64,000 nucleotides of DNA from Atopsyche davidsoni (Eukaryota > Arthropoda > Insecta > Trichoptera > Hydrobiosidae). A program made the translations under genes and the position numbers. Shown here in pieces: positions 24,055-37,047 of this stretch. The DNA lies in contig JAILWY010000012.1 in the NCBI GenBank assembly GCA_022113835.1, positions 6,200,001-6,264,000 on the forward strand, given 5' to 3'. The stretch's first letter is position 1, and each line of letters begins with the position of its first letter. The notes beneath the pieces are model-generated. The model worked only from the letters and a program-made list of their open reading frames with translations, searched no databases and was not told where the DNA came from.

Positions 24055-24545
24055 ACTACTTCGCAAGTGGCACTCGAGCATTCAGCTCGGCTCGAGTGGG
24101 TAGCGGGCGATATCGCTCTGCGAGTACTCGGAATTCTAAAAGCTCTTTATATGACGTCTCGGGCGGGGAACGATCGCAAATTGGTTCAAAGAGGCTTACG
24201 GGGAGGACATTTGTGAAAGAAGCGAGGACGCGTGGTCCGCGGCCCGTCGCAGGTCGAATAAATAATTTAAGCACGCCGTTTGAAGTCAGACCCCACCGCT
24301 GCGCTTTTCTCGTCCGGGAATGAATGTCGCTCGAGTTCCGATGAATGGGAGAATTAGACTCGGAATACGATTTACCGCCCTAAACAATGGCGGGCGGGGG
24401 TGGGGAATGCAAATCGCGGCGCCGCTACCCTCCCCGCGACTTTTCTCGCGGCCGCCGCGCCGACCTCGCTCCGCAAACACCGCCTCGAGTCTTCATCTGC
24501 TCCTTCTGCACGTGCCTAATTTGACAGACAAACTGACGTGTTTAA
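24055..24545. promoter_or_regulatory. CpG-rich island with POU octamer
   Basis: Contains ATGCAAAT at 24407-24414, GCCTAATT (complement of AATTAGGC) at 24514-24521 and dense CG at 24410-24480. Frames on both strands (up to 102 codons on +, 72 on -) overlap one another and are Arg/Pro-rich, the usual product of GC-rich non-coding DNA. Confidence 0.35.
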
Positions 24546-25019
24546 ATAATGTTACCTTTATTTTATTGTCGTCGTATGTTTTTTTTTTTTTTTTTAGTAT
24601 GTTCGATTTGAATTTTAATATTTGCTAACTTGAAGTATTTTGCAGCCTGAATGCACAATTTTTATCTAAATGGATTTATTCACATTTTTTGTATACTTAA
24701 ATAAATATGATAATTTGATTATTTTTTTGTATGTGATTTAAAAAAATTGCAAGCATTTTTTCATTAATTGTAGAGACCGCTACAAAATAATAAGAAATAG
24801 AGTCTTGACTCATCGAATATTCAATTGAGTACTCCGAAGAGTTTTTAAATGTAAATAAAATTCCATAATTTATCCCAAATTTAGGCACCTTTGAATTAAT
24901 CACTTAATCTAAATTGTCGGCAGAAATGTATAATAAACTAGATGGCTCTTACCGGCTACGATACGTTTAATTTGAATAATCGATTACTACAATCACTCGG
25001 TGGAATTATATCAGCATTA

Positions 25020-25310
25020 AAATAGATCGGTTATGCCCATCACGTGAATGCAAACGTCCGCCCGCCATGTCGGCCGCAATCAGCCCGCCTCCCTGCTCCC
25101 CGCACAATCACAACACGGCCTTGTCGGCTCGTGACGTCACTCCACTAGAAACTACCCGCCATGACCGAAAAACGGACTCGAAAAAAAATTATTTCAAATT
25201 AGTTTACAAAAGTTCTTACAATACGGTATATGAATCTCCTGGTCCTGCGCGCGGGCTTTGGGACTTACAATATGTGGTTTAGGTAATTCGGTACACGAAT
25301 TTCTCTATTT
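25020..25310. promoter_or_regulatory. GC-richer island with CRE palindrome
   Basis: TGACGTCA at 25132-25139, within GTGACGTCAC, plus CACGTG at 25041 and a Pro-rich-looking but non-coding CCCGCC patch. AT-rich runs bound it on both sides. Confidence 0.35.
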
Positions 25311-25369
25311 TTATTATTGAGCTTGTGTAAGAAAAAATACAGCAAAAAAGCTTATTTTTTTGCAAATGG

Positions 25370-25600
25370 ACGCGAAAATATTCGCGGCGATTTATTTTTT
25401 CACGCGGCGTGGCACAGCAGATGCGTTCATACTCACAAAGTGGCATTGTTTACTATGGCACTTTAACGAGCATCGCTATTGCAATAAGTCTGGCATTTAA
25501 TACTTTACCCGTAGTTCAATGCGTAGTCTCAAGATAAATAGGGCGTCATTGAAATTGCCAAAGCATTTAGACGAGAAGGGTGCAATTTTACGCATTGGTA
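25370..25600. promoter_or_regulatory. Moderate-GC stretch, possible regulatory element
   Basis: CG-containing, non-repetitive sequence (GGCGATTTATTTTTTCACGCGG near 25386) grading into GGGCGTCATTGAAATTGCC. No frame or repeat is recognised. Confidence 0.2.
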
Positions 25601-26012
25601 TATGTAGGTATTTAACCTCAATATTGAGTTGCATGTCATCGTAAAAAAATATAAAGTAAGCACAGTTATTTTTATTCGTATGGTGTTTGTATGAATAGTG
25701 TGTACCAAAAAATGGTTATTAAAAGTAAGAATGGTTTGTTCGCTAGTTCTTTATCAAAACACAAGATGAAAAGATAGAACATTCGCTATTTTATACACCT
25801 CATCCTAAAATGCATTTAAAATATTGAACTGGTATTGTCACATTTAGATTATACATATAAAATAATATATATTTTAAAGTAATAACGGGATACCTGCTAG
25901 TGTTGAATTCAGTTTGGTGTCAAAGATTCATTAATTAGAATTTGTGAATACACAATACTATTTAAGAATATTGTAGCAGATTCAACAACAATAGTATTAC
26001 TATTTAAACATT

Positions 26013-26059
26013 TAAACATTTAAAACTTTGGTTTATTAAACTAAAGTTTTAAATGTTTA
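26013..26059. repeat. Long AT-rich hairpin
   Basis: Arms 26014-26029 and 26043-26058 are perfect over 16 bp. Pairing continues inward through one G-T and four Watson-Crick pairs to a 3-nt loop, and outward by one pair. Extra ATTTAAACATTT copies precede it. It is the longest near-continuous stem seen in AT-rich sequence here. Confidence 0.75.
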
Positions 26060-26919
26060 GTAGAGAGCAAGCGAACATCTGTCATTTATTTACCGAAACA
26101 ACTATGAATATCAATGTTTTTTTTTAAATCCTCGATAAAGGCATCTGCTTATCATGGGGGCGCATACGATAGTGAGTAGATGTCACTATCATTATTATCT
26201 CAAGATGGTGTTTGCAGTGGTTGGATGGTACCCACAGCCCACGACGCACATGTCTCAAACCAAACAAGTCTAATCGCTATCGTAAAAAAACCGTAAGTCC
26301 TCCAAACACGGAAGAAAAAATATTGTATCGTAGAAGGCTAAAAATAGCGTACATTTTGAATTTACTCGAGATAAAACATTGCAAATATACGCCAAAAATC
26401 CCATTCTCTTAATGATCACCAAATAAAATTTATCAAAATTTATGTAACATAAATCTAAAATATGAATATATTCAGGCTTCCAGAAAAATCTTCTTTAATT
26501 TAATTTTAAAGTTGCTTTAAAGACTTCTCGGCTATTTCGATTCGAGTCTTGACACTCGAGAATATATTTCTTAACGCAATTGATAGTTTGTTTACATGTA
26601 GATGATATTGATAATTTTTGTTAACTTTAACCTGTCACCTAAAGACTACTAAAAGCTCCGACTGAAACTGGTATTTGATCAATCATTCAATCTATTTAAT
26701 GCATTTGAATATATCATTATTTTTTAAAGATTCAGGCTTGTTGTAGAATGCTGTTGTCTCGGTTTATTATACGTGCTAAGCGAATTTATAAACTTTATAC
26801 GAGAATTCATAAATATATTTTCTAAATCCTTTTAAGGTGCTGAACACCTGACATATACCCATCGCAAAACTTAGATAAAGTATCGATTTTAAACACAAAA
26901 TATCATCATCCCCTATCTT

Positions 26920-27180
26920 CTTTGTTGCCGCTAACGAAGCGCCAAGACGCGGCGCGGGCGGCGCAATTACTCTAACGAGATAAAAAAACATAATTTACCC
27001 CCCTTTCCCAACCCCCGACAAATCATTGTCAATATAGATACACGGGCCCACACGTCTGAGTGTGTGCGTCCCTAGCTGGCAGGAGCTACCACATCATTAG
27101 CTAATAAACGTGGCCGCCCCAGCCCTAGGCTACGGCTAGGGCTGCCACCTGCGAGTGGAGGAAAGAATATCCTCCATTTA
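26920..27180. promoter_or_regulatory. GC-richer island with 8-bp inverted repeat
   Basis: AGCCCTAG (27121-27128) pairs with CTAGGGCT (27136-27143) across 7 nt. Upstream lie CATTAGCTAATAAACG and a CpG patch at 26945-26970. No coding frame. Confidence 0.3.
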
Positions 27181-27469
27181 TTGAAGTGAGTGTTTTGCCC
27201 AATAAATACTTCTTTACTTGAAATGAAAAATTATTTAAAAAAATTAAGTGGAGTATATTGTTAAAAAACAATTTTATTTTAAGATATGTATATATTAAAG
27301 GGGACTGCTCACTCACGCACCAGTTGCTTGCAGAAGGGCGTTCGAGATAATGATGTACAAAATGGAAACACAGCAGTTTTTTTCACATTTAATTAATGTT
27401 TTCACAGATAGAATAAGAAACTAGTAACTATAAAACAACGAGTGTTTAAAATAAAATCAAATGTTAGCG

Positions 27470-27800
27470 TTTACATTTGGACTTTGGGTACTTCATCCTG
27501 TTTATTAGTACATATACTTTGTCCTCTATTCTTCATTCGTTTCTTTGGGACAACCCTGGCGTGACACATCCATCTGTCCCGGCCGTAGCGTGGCAACCAG
27601 CCTGAGACTTCGTTTGCCGTCTGAAGGCGTGTAATGACGTTAATTGGTAAACGTGTTTTTAATGGGCACAATTGGGTTATAAGAGCATTACTAAGGCACG
27701 CGTGAATTCCTAATTTTCGCCCCCTGAGTGGTTCTTCGCCGTTTTATTTTCGCAGAATTTCGGAATTAACTCGAGATGTTTGCGAGATTTTAAGAATACA
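27470..27800. promoter_or_regulatory. Moderate-GC island, candidate regulatory element
   Basis: Non-repetitive, with GACGTTAATTGG and CGTAGCGTGGC motifs. At 27692-27710 it carries a run resembling mature miR-124, but no precursor hairpin is present, so it is not called as a microRNA. Confidence 0.25.
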
Positions 27801-28359
27801 AATTTAATGGAATTATCTTTTCACAGTTGTACGTAAACACGTGTGACTTTTAAATTGCCTTTATTAGTTCTACACTCGAGCAGATATTTTTTTTATTTGA
27901 AATGCGTAATGGATGTCTTTCAGAAAAATAAAATTATAAATTTCCAAAATTTCAATTGATATTAATTTGATTTTTTCCTTGAGTTTCAAAATAGGCTTTT
28001 AAAATAAGCAGGATTTAAAATTTGTTTGTAAAAATCACGTTTATTTTTAATAATATACATCAAAGTATCTATGGTTAGTCATTATTAAAATATCAATATT
28101 AAATATTAGTTATTATTCATTTTTAAAAAATAATTTAAAAACTTAGATTAGTTTTGTTTTATTTGAGTTTTGACATAAAGCCACTCATATTCTATATTGA
28201 TAATATTAATGTTATAAATAAGTATTTAGTCTTAATACAAAGACACCATAAGTACAGTTACTTCTGCATATATATGTTCACACAATGTAGATATAACTGG
28301 CACACACACTAGCGCACGCACGACAAACACTGTTCTGCACTAACGAGATATTTAAGTTA

Positions 28360-28510
28360 TCTGGTAAGTTTGCCTGCCGAGCCTCGTTACCCTCCCCCTC
28401 CCTTAGTACATCCTCCCCCCTGTAGCCAAGGGAGGAATCGGAAGCTCTTCATATACGCACGGATGTACTGTATGCATATGCGATAGGAACTGAACCAAGA
28501 TGGCCTAAAA
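28360..28510. promoter_or_regulatory. Small GC-richer patch
   Basis: A C/T-rich stretch (28388-28424) followed by GGAATCGG and an AAGATGGCC motif. Too little to assign a role. Confidence 0.2.
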
Positions 28511-28716
28511 AATCATTTTAACGCTAATATAAAAAAACTTTCTTTTATTATTTTCTGAAATTAATGAAAGTGTTTTATTCGTTTAACTAAAATGGTTTTA
28601 AAAGTATCGTTTTATATTAATTCGATTTCTTAATGCAATTATTATGGCTGTTGGTAGATATACTCGTATATGGTTAGTAGTGCCCATCACAGTCGATAAT
28701 ATTTTTCTATCTAAGC

Positions 28717-28950
28717 TCACTTGTATAAATTATATGTAGTATTAAAGTTCAATCTACCCACTTCTGCCAAGGATGCTCGATCGATGCTACGATGATCATC
28801 TTTTGGCAACACGGGTCGTGATCTATGGTCACAAAACCAGGCAACACCAACATGCCATAAGAACTGGGACTCTTCTGCCGACCACGTCGTTAAGTTCAGA
28901 CATGTACTTACAATAAGCCTCAAATTTCTACCAGCCGACATGTTTGTTTA
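28717..28950 (-). other. Unidentified open stretch, possible repeat relic
   Basis: A 74-codon minus frame reads as mixed, protein-like composition (Trp, Cys and His residues; WHVGVAWFCDH in the middle) rather than Arg/Pro-biased chance translation. I recognise no family. It could be a fragment of a retroelement or DNA transposon, or coincidence. Confidence 0.2.
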
Positions 28951-29149
28951 CAATAACAATAAATTATTCATAAGAGCACCTAGCTGTTTTACAGTTTTAA
29001 AAATTAGGATAATTGATACATGTAAAAATATGATTGTGTCATCAAGAATAAGACATTGTTAGACATATTGCAGTCAAAAGTATGCTTGTGTTTGTATTCA
29101 GAATTGAATAGATCGCAAAGAAAGTAAGTTTGACTTGTACGTGTGTGTG

Positions 29150-29660
29150 CTTTTTCTTTCTACTGACCACAATGTGCTTGTTGTGGACATGCGGGATCAT
29201 TACGGACCATGAGAACGGGACGTTTTAGAATGGAAGATAAAAATTTGACGACCAATTAGCCGGATCGCGAAACACAACTTCCGCATACTGGAGGTGCGAG
29301 CGGCCCTAGCCCACGCACCGGCTCGCTAGCAATATTTCGTAGAATCGCCATCATATATTGCGTTTTCGTCACCTCCGCGCCGAAACCGGTCGCGGCCGAT
29401 ATGCAAATGGCCGCCGGGGCCGCGAGCGTGTCTCCTCTTATCACAATAGGCCGAAGCCTAATTAATAAGCTTCCAAAATGTATTCCTCGAGTCAGCGGCC
29501 GCTGAAGATGCCCCGTCCTGGACACCGTGTTGATTACAGCTCCGCAGCTGACTCTGTGTTGTGCAGACGAAGAACAGAGGAGTAGCACAAGCGTGACCCT
29601 TCATGCCCGCTCCTCCGGTTTCGCCGTACCTGAGCCGCAGATGATTTTACTTTAATGGCC
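29150..29660. promoter_or_regulatory. CpG-rich island with POU octamer and GCCTAATT
   Basis: ATGCAAAT (29401-29408) abuts GGCCGCCGGGGCCGCG. GCCTAATTAATAAGC follows, containing the complement of AATTAGGC (29456-29463). A 110-codon minus frame crosses it; it has no domain or splice context. Confidence 0.35.
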
Positions 29661-30129
29661 TGAAATTTTACTGCTTATCAAAGAGTTTATTGCTAGAAGC
29701 CAATTTTTTCAATAAAAAGTTCATTTAGACTGCTTTTCATTGTTCTAGTAAGTATTTCTCGGCTCGTTATAATGAACAATGGCTCGTGTTCTTTTATGAG
29801 CAATTTTCTAACAATCTTTTACAAATTTTATAAAAGCTTCATTACTGTTTCATAAAATAATTATTAATTTTAAACATTGTTGAAAAATTGATAGCTTTAA
29901 AAAATGTAAAAAATATGATATCCTGCGCTTTCCACATAAAAAAATCGCGAAACTCTGGTTATATCTTGTAATAACAATTTTATATGAAAATGTAATAAAC
30001 AACTATAACATGGAACTATTGCACAATTAAAGCGTATATACGTGTACTTTGTTATTATAACACTTGAGATGCATTGTAAATGTATTTAAAAAAAAATTGC
30101 ATGTGAGTACTTAATAAGTATATAATAAT

Positions 30130-30260
30130 AATGTTCTTATTAAACTTCCTGAGGCAGCCATCTGGACAAATGCGTGTGGAAGGCATATCCTGGGCCACGG
30201 CAGGCTTTGTCTTCGGTTACTGCGTACCTTCTGATTGCAAAGGATACGTTAATACGAAGT
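30130..30260. promoter_or_regulatory. Small island with GGCAGCCATCT motif
   Basis: A compact GC-richer block (CAGCCATCTGG, GGGCCACGGC) in AT-rich DNA. It contains GCCAT and an E-box CATCTG. Non-coding. Confidence 0.25.
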
Positions 30261-30809
30261 TAGAATTTAATGAAAAACAACATTATTGTCAATAATTAAT
30301 TTGCTAGCGGAGTGATATAAGAAAAAAATAATAAACGGTCACCCGGTCCAGTTGTTGCATTGAATATACTCTGAAATCGATTATTGCATTTTCGGGTTGT
30401 TCACAGTAAAATATTCACTTATGGTAATGTTGCATCAAGCAGTACCATTATATGACATGTATGCAGTTATTTACATACTTGAAATATATCTTGTTCACTC
30501 TATTTAACTGTGGTAGGAACCACCAAGAAATATTTTTTTAATGATAGTTTGACTTCAAGTATAAATAGAAAAACTGAATATGTCACTTTCAGGTCCAGCA
30601 TATTTACACAATTATACCAGTGGACAAAAAATGCATTTCAGCGCTCGTAAGTTAAAATGACTAGTGCAGCTGTTTATGAAATATTGCATATGAGTTCAGT
30701 TTTTTTTCACATCAGATATAAAAAAATAAATTGTGTGACATGTACTGTAACAGTATATTTCCGATTAATTGCAATTGTAATTATTCACGACTACCTCAAC
30801 TAATATTTC

Positions 30810-31150
30810 AATATGAATATTCATTCATACGGCTCGATTTAAGTAGCTCTTTAGATAGGCGGAACATTTAAGGAGATAAAAACCCGTTATACAGAAAATT
30901 ATAAAAAATCACACACAGTCGTTAGTCTAAAATCGATGCTTGTTTTATCTAAAGTGTCCAAGGCGCCCACGCCGGCGAGTAGCGGTGTGTATTCCAATGC
31001 GGCCAGGAGTGTATTTGGTTAACTTGTGCCATTATGTCGGGTCTAACGGCCGCGACGCCATTCCAGAGCTTAATTATTTTCGATCTGGCAATATCGTGAT
31101 CAGCCACTATCTTGAGTGTTGAACTATCTCCGTATGACAGCTCGAATTAA
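30810..31150. promoter_or_regulatory. Moderate-GC island
   Basis: CG-containing sequence around 30955-31110, including GGCGCCCACGCCGGCG and GGCCGCGACGCCATT. A 60-codon frame is treated as chance. Confidence 0.25.
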
Positions 31151-31429
31151 TTAATGAATTCCTGCATTATTATCTTTATTTGTTACTCAAACACGAAAAA
31201 GAGTCGGCTGTGATTTGGTTTTCTTTTAAGGTGGTATGATTTAGGGCTAAAAATAATATTCAATATGTCTTAACAGTGGATTGAGAAAAAATATTTTGAA
31301 TGTTTTATGGGATAATGAACTATTTAAACAAAACTTAATTTAAAAAAAAATAACTTTTGAAATTTTATGTGATATGGTGCAACTAAAAAAAATGTAAAAT
31401 AAATTGTTGAATATGATCTCTTATAGATC

Positions 31430-31760
31430 ATCTAGTTGCAGAACAGAGTTCAGCGCTTAATTATTCGCTCGTTTTATTCCCCAACGGTAGGATACCTCGG
31501 AGAGCACTCCTGCCAGAATGGGATCCACCACGTGACCCGCTGGCTTATCCAATCATCCCACGTGTGCCACCCGCGCGCCCGGCCGCCCGGCGCCGTCAGA
31601 CGTCAAATGATAGTCGATTCAGCGTACAGGGCGATCGTGACTTTTTACATCGAATATGCCACAGCCAGAGAGCTCCACGGGAGACGTGCATTCACGAGAT
31701 ACACGAAAACATTCTCTCTTGCAGTTGACAATACTTATACCGTCTTATTGTTCTAAAAAC
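31430..31760. promoter_or_regulatory. GC-rich island with CCACGTG motifs
   Basis: CCACGTG occurs at about 31529 and 31558, beside GCGCGCCCGGCCGCCCGG. A 106-codon + frame crosses it without recognisable homology; the composition explains it. Confidence 0.3.
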
Positions 31761-31879
31761 ATCATTCTCGCTATCTCGAATCGAAATTTTATACGTATAC
31801 AGAATGGATATTAATCTGCAGTGATTTGATTTCAATCATTAGTTTACAAGAAAAATCACCGTGAAATAACCCAATAAAG

Positions 31880-32290
31880 ACTTGGTTATATATGTCATGG
31901 GCACTAAAACAGATGGCCTCTGGTATGACTCGTAATGCTGGAGTACAATGCAATAGTTCTAGAAATGAGCTCAGTCTGGAAGAGCTGACCCGCACTAATG
32001 GGTTCAATTCGATCCGTATCCCAATGATAATTACCGAGTGAGAGGGACTCGGCAATTGATATTCCACTAACAAGGCTAATTAGACCGATGCCTTGTGTGT
32101 AGTTTCTCAACCGAATTCCAAACGGTGCTCTCTCATTTTGAAATAGTAATAAATCTAATTGGTCGGCCGATTCCGTCCCGCGTGTGCCATCCATCCATCA
32201 TCGCGTCTCACCGACGCACCGAGCCTTCTGGCGCTCCACGCCGGAGTCTCCCAACATTTTTCCATTCGCGACCTGGTAAATAATTTAATA
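31880..32290. promoter_or_regulatory. Moderate-GC island
   Basis: Non-repetitive DNA with AATTGATATTCC, CTAATTAGACCG and TCTAATTGGTCGGCCG homeodomain-type sites. It carries overlapping frames on both strands of 62-96 codons and no family match. Confidence 0.25.
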
Positions 32291-32349
32291 AAAACACTCA
32301 TTTTCAAATAAATGGCCAAAGTAACAATTTACGGACGCCACATTATTAC

Positions 32350-32457
<108 letters not shown>

Positions 32458-33089
32458 AATGTGATAATGTGTGCCGTGCATATGGCTTTTAAATCTACGA
32501 ATAAAAATAAAACAATCAAATGTACATATTATCAAATAATTGTCTATTTGAAAATGTAATTTTTTTTGGTTTTTAAAAAATATGTTGATAATACAACCAA
32601 TGGTTATTGCGCATTGTGATTACTGGTAATTACATATAAACTATTAAATGGTTTCTGCTTCCTGACGCATATTATGTTTTAATTGTTTTTTTAAAGATTG
32701 TATATAAATTCTTTGTAGATAAGGTGACGGATTATCACTTTTGGTGGATCATTGGTCGAGAATTATTTAAATATATAATTTCAAAACAACAGCTTTCTTA
32801 TTGTGGCTATCAAAAATAACTTATGTAATTACATATCATAGATAAGCATTTCAAACATACCTTAACTATATTATTTAACTGTTTGCGAAGAACTAATTGT
32901 ATTGACATCAGTTTTCTGTTGTTAAATATGCCGACACCGATCGATTCGCCTTCGTACCTTGTGCCTCATATTTGAGGCTTTATATTTTGGTTAGTATATT
33001 TTTTTACATAGACGAAATTTGGACAGTAATATTTTTTTTAAATTTAATAAAAATAAAAATGTAGAAAATAACGTACTCCGCTGCACTTA

Positions 33090-33300
33090 AAGCCTTCAAG
33101 CCCTTGCAGCTGACCCCACCGCTGAAATGTTTTATTAGTTGTAATATCGTGCACGTCATAGAGTGGCCCCAATTTTCTCGAAGGATTTTCGCATTATCTG
33201 TCCCAGCAGACGCCTCCAAGAGCAAAGGCGAGGGATTGTCGTCTTATCGTGCTCCATCTGTTTGCGTATCGGTTGCGCCGAGGCGATAACAGATATTAGG
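33090..33300. promoter_or_regulatory. Moderate-GC island
   Basis: A bounded stretch with CCTTGCAGCTGACCCCACCGC and GCCGAGGCGATAACAG. Mirror frames on the two strands; no family recognised. Confidence 0.25.
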
Positions 33301-34189
33301 TCAAAAAAAAATTACGTCTCAAGATACGACTAGCGCTTTCAATTTTTTAAAACCGCCGCGTTAAAATATTTCGTTTACCAGAAACACGGATATGGTATTT
33401 TATCTACCTGTGTCAATTTTATCTTGCTTGTCATGTTTGAACACCGTATTTTCAAGGCTTCAATCAATGTAGATAATGATGTTTTCTGATTTTAAAAAAA
33501 TGTTTCTTGCTGTCAACTTTTCATATTTATTGCTTTGATTGAATTTTTATCAGTTTATAAGTATGTAGTTGAATGACGTTAGATATAATTTAAATCTTAG
33601 TAATTCTTATTATTTACATGAATACGCACTTGGTGTGCTTTATTTACTATTTTTTTTTGTTTCTTGGACGATCTTGCAAATTTTATATTCCTAGATTTAA
33701 CCTAGTCCGAAAAGCATTAACGTTTTTAAAGTAGCACAAATGCCTTTTCATTTATTCTAGAAACAGGGTACCGCGGACTGAATAATGCATTTTTTTTTAT
33801 AAATTTGAAATAAAAACCACGACTATAACGTCAAATAACTGTTGTCAAGATTTGATTTGAATATACAAAGTCAATTTCGTATTCTGAACAGCCACACCGT
33901 ACTAAATTTATTAGCTTTATTATTTTATATACATATATTTATACGCTTTTAATTATATCCAAGCACAATGTATAATTATTTTATGAACTCCTATAAGATT
34001 TCTCTCTCCATAACTTGAAATCAAATAGGTTATATTTACCGGTCAAGTTATCATTGATAGATGGTTTTATAATATATTTAATAGAGCGGACCCATTAGTA
34101 TTTCAATATCCCGCTGAGAAGTTACCAGTTTTGATAAGTAATTTATGATCTATTTTTTTTGTTGATGGTATACTTTGAAATGATTACAC

Positions 34190-34510
34190 GCATAATAAAT
34201 TCACTGCCCGAACACGAATTAACTCTTAATCGTATAACATTGGAAAAAAAAAATGAATTGGGAAGTTTTCAATCAAACAAAACGGCAGCGCCCATCCGAT
34301 TGATAACAGAATTTGAATAAAATATCCGTATCATGTCCGGGCGAAATCACACGTGTGAGGATTTTAATGCTTGTATTTATCGGCGTGGATCAAAACAGCA
34401 ATGACTGGCGTGTCGCGCCGGCCATTATCGTGGGACTCTCCCGCTGCATACAAAAACAGATCGCCACTCGATTCCCGTGTCCGTGTCAAAGGAATTTTTA
34501 ATAAAGTCCC
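34190..34510. promoter_or_regulatory. Moderate-GC island
   Basis: CG-containing sequence with GCCCGAACACG, GTGTCGCGCCGGCCATTATCG (a GCCAT core) and two CCGTGTCC-like sites. Non-coding. Confidence 0.25.
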
Positions 34511-35019
34511 ATTTTAATATTAAATTGTTCGAATTCTCCTCACGCTGCATTTTAAAATATCAATATTTTTTATTGTTTAAAGCTCATGAAAAATCACGCT
34601 GCTTATTGTTTTATTATAAATTGTAACTGAGGGAAAATTCTATATGTAAAATATAAATGAAAAATGTTAGTAAAAATACTAAAATCGTAAAACTCGAACA
34701 TGATTGTTAATTAAGCAATGCTGTGCACTGTATTATTATATTGACGCATTGTTATTAAATACCACTTTAATCACGCATAGACCTAAATCATCCAAGACTT
34801 CTGTAACAAATAAGCGTATTGATTCTGTGTCCAAACTATTCGCCTTCAGGGTAGTGAATCTATATTCAATATAAATAGGATTCCGTATAAGTTTTGAGGT
34901 GATTTCTACTGAAGTGTAAAATGTATTGTAGTTGTACCGAGTATTTATAAAATTCAATTTAGTCTAGCCTGTCTCGCGTTAATTGTAGCACTTTCAGATA
35001 GTCGACCGCTATGAAAAAA

Positions 35020-35800
35020 AAAAAAAAAACCCGTCACAGAATAACCATCTTCCCAAAGTAAACAAATTAATCGATCAAACAGACCCGTCGCAATGCTCCA
35101 ATTAAAAATCAACTTCCGACCGACACCGGGCGGGCGCTGCGCGGCTCTCCTGTAAATGGGGGATTAATTTACCCCCTGAATGGGGCGGGCGTTTTTCACA
35201 ATAATTACAAATTGTGTCACGCGATTGATTGTGGAGATAAAAAGCGGAGAGAAGAGAAGCGCCATAGTTCCCGGCAGCTTGAATAACGTAATGCGCCGTA
35301 ATGGGGGCTCGCCACCGGGCATCCGCATCCGGCCGGGGCGGGCTTTGGGCCTCGTCGGATCGCAGGCTGTGCAGGCTGTGCAGGCTGTGCGGCGGTTTTT
35401 TTTTGTCGTTTCATTTGCAGCGACGACACCAGGAGTCCCACGATCCGCGTCATTTGCCGGCGCATATTAATTAAGCGAGCGAATTACCCGTGAACGGTAC
35501 GCTTTTTATTATTATTTTTTTTTATTTACAAAGGACTTTCATTATGAGATTTGTATCAATTGCCTATCGGATCAATCCGCCGATTGGCCTGCCGAAATAT
35601 GCCGGGCGTTTTGTGAGCTTTTTAGTGATTATGCTCGTTACGGGGAGTGCCTGTCGGCTTGATTTGTGACGAATTTAAAATGCACGGATTAACAGCGACA
35701 CTTCATGCTTCGACACGTGTCGAGATTTGTTTGTATCGAGAGTCGGATTACTGAACAACGCCGGTTAGGGGGTGTGGGGTGCAATCGCGCAATTAGGCAC
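35020..35800. promoter_or_regulatory. Long GC-rich island with 9-bp tandem repeat and AATTAGGC
   Basis: Three tandem copies of GCAGGCTGT occupy 35362-35388. AATTAGGC lies at 35791-35798. CpG patches at 35120-35160 and 35280-35345 alternate with ATTAATT-type cores. Frames of 96 (+) and 82 (-) codons overlap and are attributed to composition. Confidence 0.35.
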
Positions 35801-36159
35801 CAATTTATAATAAATTCAGCTTTTTTCAATTAAATTGACGCAACAATAGTTTCAAAATGTATGCTACACTTATTGTTGATTAATTTTCTGTCTAGTTTTA
35901 AGCTTTATTACGTGATTGACTTCATGTTTACTATTTAACTTGTATTTTCCAAATTAAAGATATAAATATCGATTTGTTTTTTGTGTACTCAAATATCATA
36001 ATAATCAGGAATTATTTTTTTTATGAAAATAATTATCCTCAATAATCTGTTACAGTCACTGCTTTTCTGGCACATATTTGGCTATATATCGCAAATAAAA
36101 ATGCAAAAATAAAGGATACTACAATAGTGATATTAAAATTAATTTAACTACTACAGTTA

Positions 36160-36480
36160 CAAAGAAATGATCTCTACCGTACCCACCCTGAGCGGTAAAA
36201 GTCCCTGCCGTCTTCTCCTTATATGTAAATCAGGCACTTCGTTAATGCCCCATTCCAGACAGATAATTATGTAAACCTGGCCGCGGAGGTCGGGGGGGCT
36301 CGGCCAAGTTCGGCGAACTTCGGTCCGAGCCCCGGAACCGGAGATAACGGCCGACATACTCGGCTTCGCGAGAAATTATCAAGTCCTGTAGCATGTGGCA
36401 ATACTGTATTATTAATGACTGGAGACTTTAACGCTTCGATAAGGATGCCTGAATTATTTCCTGAGAGCCTCCTTCATCCT
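36160..36480. promoter_or_regulatory. GC-rich island
   Basis: CCGCGGAGGTCGGGGGGG (36280-36297) and repeated TTCGGCGAAC/CTTCGG motifs sit between AT-rich flanks. The 66-codon minus frame is not recognised. Confidence 0.3.
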
Positions 36481-36985
36481 TATTATTATTTTATTTAATA
36501 CTGAACTTTAAGGGTGTCTTTGAATTGTCATCGAAGCCTAAATATTAACTATCTTACACTTAACTTATCTTAAATTGCATTTATAATATATAAAGTAAAC
36601 ATTTAATTTAGTTAATTATTTACAGCGACGAAGTTAGTTAATATCTCTGTATATGTAAGAAAAATTATCACGTATCTTCTATAATCCTAAATATATGCAA
36701 GTCTTGCATTCTTTAGGTATGATTTATTATGTTTTGAGTTTATAAAAAAAGCATATATAATTAATTAGTCATTTGTTTCGCACGTCTACTACACTGAACG
36801 TAAGGTTATTTATACTGAGCTATCGTGACACTATTTCCCAACTGCAACGTTTGTTATGAGTTTGCACCGCGAGATGGGCGTTATCTCGTATCACTCTTTT
36901 TCCATGAAACTTTTTTAACAAAATACACCAATGTCAGTAATCAATAGTTTTCGAATTAAACACGTAGAAATTAATAGTTTTTAGA

Positions 36986-36989
<4 letters not shown>

Positions 36990-37043
<54 letters not shown>
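36990..37043. repeat. (TA)n microsatellite
   Basis: About 26-27 uninterrupted TA dinucleotides in AT-rich DNA. Confidence 0.95.

Positions 37044-37047
<4 letters not shown>

Noticed and set aside
24056..24628. Four mid-length frames on both strands
   Set aside because: All overlap within one CpG-rich island and are Arg/Pro/Ser-rich, as expected without coding constraint.
27692..27710. A run very like mature miR-124 (TAAGGCACGCG then TGAATTCC)
   Set aside because: It lacks one G of the mature sequence and differs at another base. The upstream 60 nt cannot pair with it to form a precursor hairpin. Chance similarity is the better reading.
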